Below are positions 5,646 to 10,423 of a stretch of DNA of 10,423 bases, piece by piece. The translations under genes were made by a program, and so were the position numbers. Source of the DNA: CAZOIA01 sp964579675 (GTDB lineage: Bacteria; Planctomycetota; Phycisphaerae; UBA1845; PWPN01); the NCBI GenBank assembly GCA_964579675.1, contig CAZOIA010000193.1, positions 1-10,423 on the forward strand, given 5' to 3'. A model generated the notes under the pieces. That model searched no databases. It was not told the DNA's origin and saw nothing but the letters and a program-made list of their open reading frames with translations. Numbering within the stretch: position 1 is the stretch's first letter; the number at the start of each line of letters is the position of its first letter.

Positions 5646-7767
5646 GCAACGCCAGGACGAGACGCACGGCGACTTCGTCCACCGCTGCATGGCGGATGAG
5701 GTGATGGTCCGAGAGTTCCCGGACGCCGACCAGCGACGGGCCGTCTGCGAAAGGCAATGGAAGGGAGCAACGAGGATGTCGAGCGAGAACCAACCCCGGT
5801 TCGTGACGATGAAGGCCGCGCTGACCGTCGAGGCTGCGGGTGACGGGAAGGACCTGCCACGTTTCCGCATGGTCGCCTACACGGGCGGACTGATGCAATT
5901 GGCGGGCTTTCCGCACCCGGTCGTGGTGGACCTGGCGGGTTTGGAGATCCCGTCGCAGAACCTGCCGATCCGCCTGGAGCACGAACGACGCCAGGGCGTC
6001 GGCCACACGCAACGCGTGGCCGTCGAGGGCGGCAAGCTCATCGCCGAGGGGCTCATCAGTCGGGACACCTCCTGGGCTCGCGACGTGGCGAGGTCCGGCG
6101 CCAACGGCTTCCCCTGGCAGGCGAGTATCGGGGCGGCGGTCGTCGAGAGCGAGTTCGTGCCCCCCAGGCAATCGGTTCACGTCAACGGCCGAACGTTCGA
6201 AGGCCCGGTGCACGTGGTGCGCAAGGCCGTCCTCAAGGAGATCAGTTTCGTCGACAGCGGGGCCGACACGGAGACCTCGGCCCGTGTAGCGGCGACCGGA
6301 CAGGAGAACACAGGTATGGACGAGATGAATGGCGACAAGACGCACGTAGCGAAGAACGACCACGACAAGCAGGCAGAAACGACCGAAACGCAGGCGGTAG
6401 CCGGCACGGACGCTGGCGCGCCTGCGTCGTCGGTCGAAGCGGCTGCGGACCCCGCGGCCGAGATGCGCGCCGCGGCGGCGGCCGAGCAGGAGCGGATCAA
6501 CGCGATCCGGAAGGTCTGCGGTAAAGATCACGGCGAGATCGCCGCCCGAGCGATCTCCGAAGGCTGGGACGCCACGCGGACCGAACTGGAAGTGCTGCGC
6601 GCCTCGCGGCCCAAGGCGCCGGCCGTGCACGTGGTGGACAACGCGATGGACGGTGCGGTCCTGGAGGCCGCGTGCATGCTGACGGCCAACCTGGCGGATG
6701 TGCAAGAGCTGCACGACGAGAAGACGCTTGAGGCGGCCAGCAAGCGGTTCCGGGGCGGGATCGGCCTGCAGGAGCTGCTGCTGGAGGCGGCCTGGGCCAA
6801 CGGGTTCACCGGCCGCAACTTCCGCGACAGCCGGTCGGTGCTGCGCTACGCCTTTGGCCATAACCTGCAGGCAGCGTTCTCGACGATCGATATCGGCGGG
6901 ATCCTGTCGAACGTGGCGAACAAGTTCCTGCTCGAGGGATTCTTCAGCGTGGAGCGGACCTGGCGGAACATCACTTCAATCCGCAACGTCAGCGACTTCA
7001 AGACGGTCACGAGCTATCGGCTGATCGGCAAGGATCAGTACGAGCAGGTTGCCCCCGGCGGCGAGTTGAAGCACGGCACGCTCGGCGAGGAGAGCTACTC
7101 GAACAAGGCCGACACCTACGGCTTGCTGCTGTCCATCGACCGGCGGGACATCATCAACGACGACCTGGGCGCCATCACGACGGTACCCCGCAAGCTCGGT
7201 CGTGGCTCGGGCCTGAAGATCAACGACGTATTCTGGACCACACTCCTGAACAACGCCGACTTCTTCAAGGCGGCCAACAACAACTACCTCGAAGGGGCCG
7301 ACACCGTCCTGAGCATCGACGGTTTGAGCAAGGCCGAGCAAACGTTCATGGACCAGACCGACGCCGACGGCAAGCCGATCGGCATCATGCCGGCGGTCAT
7401 GCTCGTGCCCACGTCGCTCAGTGCGATGGCGACGATGCTGTTCAAGTCGCTGGAGATCCGCGACACGACGGCCAGCACAAAGTATCCGGTGGCCAACCCG
7501 CATGCGGGCAAGTTCCGGGCCGAGGTGAGCCGGTACCTGGCGAACACTCAGTACACGGGCTCGTCGGCCAAGGCGTGGTACCTGCTGGCCGATCCGAACG
7601 ACCTGGCGGTGATCGAGGTCGCGTTCCTGAACGGCCAGGAGTCGCCCACGATCGAGACCGCCGAGGCGGACTTCAACGTGCTGGGCGTGCAGATGCGCGG
7701 CTATCACGATTTCGGGGTCGCGCTGCAGGAGCCCAAGGGCGGCGTGAAGGCGAAGGGCGAAGCGTAA
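5593..7767 (+). CDS. Prohead protease / major capsid protein fusion, 724 aa
   Basis: One open frame joins three parts. Residues 20-56 are a short Cys-containing region (DFVHRCMADE, then EFPDADQRRAVCERQW) that I have seen near phage head genes without a known role. Residues 68-235 look like an HK97-type (U35) prohead serine protease: candidate His130 in LEHERR, Ser178 in WQASIGA and acidic residue(s) in KEISFVD (E216/D221). Residues 242-340 are charged, Ala-rich and helical, like a scaffold or delta domain. Residues 380-715 form the major capsid protein, resembling the Mu gpT-like type (FFSVERTWRNITSIRNVSDF, then GFL-type beta segments). Such fusions are known in phages; the protease would free itself and remove scaffold during maturation. 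Start choice is uncertain: 5593, 5605 (GGAAG nearby) or 5776. The Cys region favours a long form. Confidence 0.9.
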   Translation: MRKKMTKRKARRIVPLPEQRQDETHGDFVHRCMADEVMVREFPDADQRRAVCERQWKGATRMSSENQPRFVTMKAALTVEAAGDGKDLPRFRMVAYTGGLMQLAGFPHPVVVDLAGLEIPSQNLPIRLEHERRQGVGHTQRVAVEGGKLIAEGLISRDTSWARDVARSGANGFPWQASIGAAVVESEFVPPRQSVHVNGRTFEGPVHVVRKAVLKEISFVDSGADTETSARVAATGQENTGMDEMNGDKTHVAKNDHDKQAETTETQAVAGTDAGAPASSVEAAADPAAEMRAAAAAEQERINAIRKVCGKDHGEIAARAISEGWDATRTELEVLRASRPKAPAVHVVDNAMDGAVLEAACMLTANLADVQELHDEKTLEAASKRFRGGIGLQELLLEAAWANGFTGRNFRDSRSVLRYAFGHNLQAAFSTIDIGGILSNVANKFLLEGFFSVERTWRNITSIRNVSDFKTVTSYRLIGKDQYEQVAPGGELKHGTLGEESYSNKADTYGLLLSIDRRDIINDDLGAITTVPRKLGRGSGLKINDVFWTTLLNNADFFKAANNNYLEGADTVLSIDGLSKAEQTFMDQTDADGKPIGIMPAVMLVPTSLSAMATMLFKSLEIRDTTASTKYPVANPHAGKFRAEVSRYLANTQYTGSSAKAWYLLADPNDLAVIEVAFLNGQESPTIETAEADFNVLGVQMRGYHDFGVALQEPKGGVKAKGEA
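6302..6318 (+). promoter_or_regulatory. Candidate internal ribosome site and start for scaffold-capsid product
   Basis: Inside the fusion gene AGGAG (6302-6306) lies nine bases before an in-frame ATG (6316, residue 242). The site falls exactly at the junction between the protease domain and the charged scaffold-like region. Internal initiation here would make a 483-aa scaffold-capsid protein without protease, giving the excess of capsid subunits an assembling head needs, comparable with lambda C/Nu3. This is inferred from sequence placement only. Confidence 0.45.
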
Positions 7768-7797
7768 TGAGGCTTACGGCTTGAGGAGCAATGAATC

Positions 7798-8139
7798 ATG
7801 GCAGTGGTGACATTCGTTCACGATGGCAGTTCGATCGACTACACGCCGGGCGCCGACGTCGCGGCCGGCGACGTGGTCGTTCAGGGTGACCTGGTCGGCG
7901 TCGCGAAGACCCCGATCGCGGCGAACGCACTCGGCGCGCTGGCGGTGACGGGCGTGTTTGACTTGCCCAAGACGACGGGCGTGGGTGAGGCCATCGCCGC
8001 CGGGGCGGAAGTCTACTGGGACGAGGCCGATCAGGTCGCCAAGACCGACGACGAATCGGGCGCGAACAAGAAGCTCGGCAAGACGGTGAAGGCCGCGGCC
8101 GACGCCGATGCGACCGTCCGCGTGCGGCTGAGCCAGTGA
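7798..8139 (+). CDS. Capsid cement/decoration protein, DUF2190-like, 113 aa
   Basis: The ATG at 7798 has GAGGAG at 7783-7788, nine bases upstream, and follows the TAATGA double stop of the capsid gene. The 113-aa product is small, beta-rich and acidic. Its pattern DYTPGADVAAGDVVVQGDLV (14-33), then IAANALGALAVTGVFDLPK and GAEVYWDEADQ, fits the DUF2190 family of capsid cement proteins, which sit on the outside of the capsid and stabilise it against DNA pressure. The position directly after the major capsid gene agrees. No signal peptide or membrane segment is present. Confidence 0.85.
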   Translation: MAVVTFVHDGSSIDYTPGADVAAGDVVVQGDLVGVAKTPIAANALGALAVTGVFDLPKTTGVGEAIAAGAEVYWDEADQVAKTDDESGANKKLGKTVKAAADADATVRVRLSQ

Positions 8140-8145
8140 GGAACA

Positions 8146-8241
8146 GTCTGTAGTCCGGAGTCCGGAGTCTGTAGCCGGACAAGGCGGAAGGTGCTTGCAG
8201 GATCCTTCGCTACGGACTCCAGACTACAGACTACGGACTAC
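8146..8241. repeat. Inverted-repeat element made of degenerate 7-mers
   Basis: The left arm is a run of 7-mers, GTCTGTA, GTCCGGA, GTCCGGA, GTCTGTA (8146-8173). The right arm holds GGACTCC, AGACTAC, AGACTAC, GGACTAC (8214-8241). Bases 8151-8174 match the reverse complement of 8210-8233 at 20 of 24 positions. Inside the loop, GCGGAAGG and CCTTCGC can pair further. The element fills the whole space between the cement gene and the connector gene and ends two bases before the next start codon. There is no T-run, so it is not an obvious terminator. Confidence 0.85.
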
Positions 8242-8243
8242 CA

Positions 8244-8627
8244 ATGGACCTGCTGGAGAAGGGCGCGGCTTGGCTGGAGGACCAGCGTCACGAGCACATG
8301 ACGCGCACCGTGATCTACGAGCGCGACGGTGAGACCGTGGAGGTAGCGGCCACGGTTGGCCAGACGGTCTTTCGGATCGACGAGGGTTACGGGGCCACGA
8401 TCCGGCATGTGCGGCGCGACTATCTGATCCGGACGGCCAACCTCGTGCTTGGCGGCGAACCGACGCTGCCGCAACGCGGCGACCGGATCAGAGAAACGCA
8501 GGACGGCAAGGTGTTCGTTCACGAGGTCATGGGACCGGGTGGCAGTGAGCCCGACTGGCGATATTCGGATTCCTACCGCCGGACGTTGCGGATCCACACG
8601 AAGCAAGTCGGACTGTTCGACTGTTAG
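8244..8627 (+). CDS. Probable head-tail connector protein, 127 aa
   Basis: The product starts with an amphipathic helix (MDLLEKGAAWLEDQRHEHMT) and continues as a mostly beta protein ending in YRRTLRIHTKQ. It lies between the capsid cement and tail-completion-like genes, the usual place of head-tail joining proteins such as lambda gpFII; I recognise the general form (LEDQRH, LPQRGDRI, FVHEV, WRYSD) as a recurring phage protein but cannot name the family with certainty. The start ATG has no Shine-Dalgarno sequence: the 20 bases before it belong to the 7-mer repeat. The last six residues (VGLFDC) and the TAG stop are encoded by the next repeat element, so the native C-terminus may have been replaced. 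Confidence 0.75.
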   Translation: MDLLEKGAAWLEDQRHEHMTRTVIYERDGETVEVAATVGQTVFRIDEGYGATIRHVRRDYLIRTANLVLGGEPTLPQRGDRIRETQDGKVFVHEVMGPGGSEPDWRYSDSYRRTLRIHTKQVGLFDC

Positions 8628-8713
8628 GCCGTTCGGCTATTGGGGTGGGCGGGCAAGACTCCCAACAGTCTAACAGCCGAACAGCCCAACAGCCTGGAGC
8701 GAGCGAAGCGAGC
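8611..8713. repeat. Inverted-repeat element made of degenerate 8-mers, copy 1
   Basis: The left arm (8611-8644) reads GACTGTTC, GACTGTTA, GGCCGTTC, GGCTATTG, GG. The right arm (8661-8694) reads CCCAACAG, TCTAACAG, CCGAACAG, CCCAACAG, CC. The arms are inverted complements at 26 of 34 positions, around a 16-base G-rich loop. After the right arm comes GCGAGCGAAGCGAGC (8699-8713), two GCGAGCG-type units around AA, which also follows the second copy. The left arm overlaps the end of the upstream coding region, and the element ends five bases before the next start codon. Confidence 0.88.
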
Positions 8714-8718
8714 GACAA

Positions 8719-8967
8719 ATGGAAGACTGGATGATCCAACCCGTGGTGCAGTACGGCTTCCTGGGCTTCTCCGTGGTCCTGCTGGGTGTGGTCATCTGGC
8801 TGATCCGCAAGCTGCTGGACGTCCTGGAGGCCAACAACCGGATCATCGCTGCCAACACGGAGGCGATCCGCCAGTTGACGAGCACGACCTGCGACCTGCT
8901 GAAGCTGAACCGCTCGCTGCACGACAAGATCATCTCGCGGCCGTGCATCGCCCGGGAGGAAGTGTGA
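8719..8967 (+). CDS. Single-TM coiled-coil membrane protein, holin-like topology, 82 aa
   Basis: The 82-aa product has one hydrophobic segment (about residues 9-29, VVQYGFLGFSVVLLGVVIWL), then Arg/Lys (R30, K31), then a long helical heptad-like region (31-72, LLDVLEANNRIIAANTEAIR and on). One N-terminal membrane segment plus a cytoplasmic coiled coil is the plan of BhlA/UviB-type holin-like proteins and of some spanin or tail-anchor proteins. No cell-wall hydrolase is next to it, so a lysis role is not supported by context; it sits between head-tail joining genes. The nearest purine-rich site (GGAG, 8697-8700) is 18 bases from the ATG, too far for a normal ribosome site. Function uncertain. 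Confidence 0.75.
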   Translation: MEDWMIQPVVQYGFLGFSVVLLGVVIWLIRKLLDVLEANNRIIAANTEAIRQLTSTTCDLLKLNRSLHDKIISRPCIAREEV

Positions 8968-8968
8968 C

Positions 8969-9397
8969 GTGGCCGTCATCACTGACATCGCCGATGCCGT
9001 GGTGGCCAGCCTGAACGCCGGCTCGTTCGGTCAGGAGTTCACTGCCGAGCGGCACTATCGACCGGTGTTCGACCTGCCGGAGATGGGAACACTGCATGTG
9101 ACGGTGGTGCCCCAGGGTATGGCGATCGAAACGGCCGGCCGGGGGCGAAGTCAATACGATTGCCGGATCGACATCGCGATCCAGAAGAAGTTCGAGAACG
9201 GGGATTCGGCCGAGCTCGACCCGCTGATGGCGCTGGTGGAGCAGATCGCGGATCACTTCCGGTTCAAGCGGCTGGAAGGGCTGCCGGAGGCGATGTGGGT
9301 CAAAACGGAGAACACTCCCATCTACGCCGCCGAGCACATGGAGCAGAACCGGGTGTTCACCAGCGTGCTGACCGTGACTTATCGCGTGTGGCGATAA
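8969..9397 (+). CDS. Tail terminator/completion-like protein, 142 aa
   Basis: The start is GTG at 8969, one base after the upstream TGA, with GGGAGGA at 8954-8960, eight bases before it. The 142-aa protein begins with a helix (ITDIADAVVASLNAG), then alternates beta strands (HVTVVPQGMAIE, YDCRIDIAIQKKF) with a helix (LDPLMALVEQIADHF) and ends with a beta strand (FTSVLTVTYRVW). The alpha/beta order and a closing V-x-T-V-T-Y-R strand resemble minor tail or tail-terminator proteins that cap the tail tube at the neck. Position after connector genes fits. The family assignment is by general pattern, not by a diagnostic motif. Confidence 0.7.
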   Translation: MAVITDIADAVVASLNAGSFGQEFTAERHYRPVFDLPEMGTLHVTVVPQGMAIETAGRGRSQYDCRIDIAIQKKFENGDSAELDPLMALVEQIADHFRFKRLEGLPEAMWVKTENTPIYAAEHMEQNRVFTSVLTVTYRVWR

Positions 9398-9401
9398 GTC
9401 A

Positions 9402-9533
9402 GGCTGTTGGGCTGTTCGACTGTTCGGCTGTTGGGAGATTCGGCTATTCGACTGTTGGGGCGCGGCGGGGCTCGTCTTTCCGAACAGCCTAACAGCCCAA
9501 CAGTCTAACAGCCTGAAAGCGAGCGAAGCGAGC
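9402..9533. repeat. Inverted-repeat element made of degenerate 8-mers, copy 2
   Basis: The left arm (9402-9460) has seven 8-mers: GGCTGTTG, GGCTGTTC, GACTGTTC, GGCTGTTG, GGAGATTC, GGCTATTC, GACTGTTG, then GGG. The right arm (9480-9513) has CCGAACAG, CCTAACAG, CCCAACAG, TCTAACAG, CC. The loop between them is GC-rich. GCGAGCGAAGCGAGC (9519-9533) follows, as in copy 1 (8699-8713), and the next ATG is at 9538. It starts four bases after the upstream stop and fills nearly all of the 140-bp gap. Confidence 0.88.
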
Positions 9534-9537
9534 AGAC

Positions 9538-9954
9538 ATGGCTGTTCAACGCAGATGGATCCAGGCCGCGACAGTGGCGATCGACGAAGCCACCGGCGAA
9601 CTGTTGGTCCGCACCGGCGGCGGCATCGAAGTCAAACGCGCGGTTATTGATGCCGCCAGCGACGCGGCCGAGGGCAACGAGATCATAGCGGGCGTTTCAG
9701 GCAAGCGGATCTGTGTGCTTGGGATCTGTCTGCTGGCTGAGGAAGCGGTGGACGTGACCTTCTACTCCGGCCCGGCGGATACGGGAACCGCATTGACGGG
9801 TCCGATTCCGGTGGGCGACCGGGGTGGCTTCGTCCTGCCGATGCCGGCAGACCCGTCCATGCCCTGGCTTCAAACGGAGCCGGGCGAGCCGTTGACCATC
9901 CATCTCAGTGCCGCCTGGCGCTGCGGCGGCTGGGCCGTGTATTGCGAGGAGTAA
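9538..9954 (+). CDS. Beta-rich phage structural protein of unknown function, 138 aa
   Basis: The start ATG is the first in frame after the repeat element and has no Shine-Dalgarno sequence. The 138-aa product is rich in beta-forming residues and glycine: KRICVLGICLLAEEAVDVTF (56-75), a SGPADTGTALTGPIPV loop, GGFVLPMP (95-102), and an end of LTIHLSAAWRCGGWAVYCE. The run 'exposed strand, field-like loop, glycine-rich closing strand' is like small virion domains seen in phage capsid or tail decoration proteins. It has no membrane segment and no catalytic motif. I do not recognise a named family; a virion role is inferred from position. Confidence 0.75.
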   Translation: MAVQRRWIQAATVAIDEATGELLVRTGGGIEVKRAVIDAASDAAEGNEIIAGVSGKRICVLGICLLAEEAVDVTFYSGPADTGTALTGPIPVGDRGGFVLPMPADPSMPWLQTEPGEPLTIHLSAAWRCGGWAVYCEE

Positions 9955-9987
9955 GCGAAGGATGACGCCGAGGAAGGGCAAACTCTC

Positions 9988-10206
9988 ATGCGACTGACGA
10001 TCAGCACGAGCAGTCAGGATTACCAGCGAGCATTAGCGTTCCTTGATGAGCTCGCAGGGCGACTGTCAGATGCTCTGCCGACCTTCGCATCTCTTCCCGC
10101 AGCCAAGCAACGTCGCTGGCTCCAGCGGGATCCGCTCCTGCGGCGCATGCTCATCCTGTCTCAACGGACCCATGGACTTGTCGCCCAGGAGGACCTGGCG
10201 TGGTGA
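9988..10206 (+). CDS. Small phage protein of unknown function, 72 aa
   Basis: The ATG at 9988 has AGGAAGG (9971-9977) ten bases upstream, and the stop overlaps the GTG of the next gene. The 72-aa product is mainly helical and basic: a helix (DYQRALAFLDELAGRLSDAL, residues 11-30), then KQRRWLQRDPLLRRMLILSQ (45-64). No cysteines, no membrane segment. Its place between two virion-type genes and its coupling to the next gene suggest a chaperone or structural accessory, but this is only context. Confidence 0.7.
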   Translation: MRLTISTSSQDYQRALAFLDELAGRLSDALPTFASLPAAKQRRWLQRDPLLRRMLILSQRTHGLVAQEDLAW

Positions 10207-10423
10207 CCAACCGAAACTTCTCAGGCCAGGTGCGCCCTTCGGCACTCGACCGCGAGTACCGTCGCTGCAACTTCAGCCAGCCGAGCCCCATCGACGAGGA
10301 CGGCAAGAAGCGAGGGGTCCGACTGTTTCCCGGGGACGGCGCGCCGCGAACATTCATCGACTGCAACTTGACCAACTGCGAACCGCCGCCCGGATCCACG
10401 GTCACGCGCTGCAACACGAGCGT
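10203..10423 (+). CDS. Start of a Cys/Asn-motif phage protein (3' end outside window)
   Basis: A GTG at 10203 overlaps the upstream stop (GTGA) and has AGGAGG at 10187-10192, ten bases upstream. The frame stays open for 73 codons to the edge of the window. The visible part has repeated Cys-Asn units, RRCNFSQ (20-26), IDCNLTNC (about 52-59) and TRCNTS (68-73), and the stretches GVRLFPGDG and PRTF between them. The spacing faintly recalls pentapeptide-repeat strands, in which C/A-N-L/F units build a beta helix, but too few repeats are visible to claim that fold. I recognise the pattern as recurring in phage operons without a known role. Confidence 0.7.
   Translation, partial: MTNRNFSGQVRPSALDREYRRCNFSQPSPIDEDGKKRGVRLFPGDGAPRTFIDCNLTNCEPPPGSTVTRCNTS

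Noticed and set aside
5542..6861. 439-aa minus-strand open frame
   Set aside because: It lies antisense to the protease-capsid fusion and has no domain or plausible start context.
8611..9533. CRISPR array
   Set aside because: The repeat units are 8 bases, contiguous and inverted between arms, with no spacers of constant length and no cas genes.
8146..9533. Rho-independent terminators
   Set aside because: None of the three hairpins is followed by a T-run on the + strand, and they are followed at once by start codons of co-directional genes.

Overview
The window is the head-morphogenesis and DNA-packaging block of a tailed (caudoviral) phage or prophage. It is GC-rich throughout. No integrase, attachment site or tRNA is visible, so integration cannot be judged from this piece. 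The host is not named by any marker gene. The short tandem-unit hairpins between genes and the overall protein style remind me of Planctomycetota (Phycisphaerae-like) genomes and their phages, but that is a low-confidence impression.

Left arm (1-1000). The C-terminal end of a DNA methyltransferase of the N4/N6 type enters from the left on the + strand, perhaps followed by a tiny ORF. A two-gene leftward operon faces it: a basic, histone-H1-like protein with a HARE-HTH domain (635-1000) and a translationally coupled small zinc-ribbon protein (393-635). A 210-bp divergent control region (1001-1210) separates this operon from the structural genes and holds several inverted and direct repeats.

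Packaging and head genes (1211-8139, all +). A small HTH protein, probably the small terminase subunit, overlaps the large terminase (1413-3689). The large terminase carries its own N-terminal copy of a similar HTH-like module. Next come an NrdR-like zinc-ribbon protein, a 65-aa protein of unknown function, a lambda-type portal, a fused prohead protease/major capsid protein of 724 aa with a plausible internal start for the capsid half, and a DUF2190-like capsid cement protein.

Head completion and connector genes (8244-10423, all +). These are a probable head-tail connector (127 aa), a single-TM coiled-coil protein (82 aa, holin-like topology), a tail-terminator-like protein (142 aa), a beta-rich protein (138 aa), a 72-aa protein, and the start of a Cys/Asn-rich protein that runs off the right edge. 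The tail genes proper would lie further right.

The most unusual feature is a set of three inverted-repeat elements (8146-8241, 8611-8713, 9402-9533). They are built from degenerate tandem 7-mers (first) or 8-mers (second and third). Each sits immediately upstream of a start codon, and the genes behind them are the ones with no usable Shine-Dalgarno sequence, while most other genes here have a good one. The second element also encodes the last six codons and the stop of the upstream gene.
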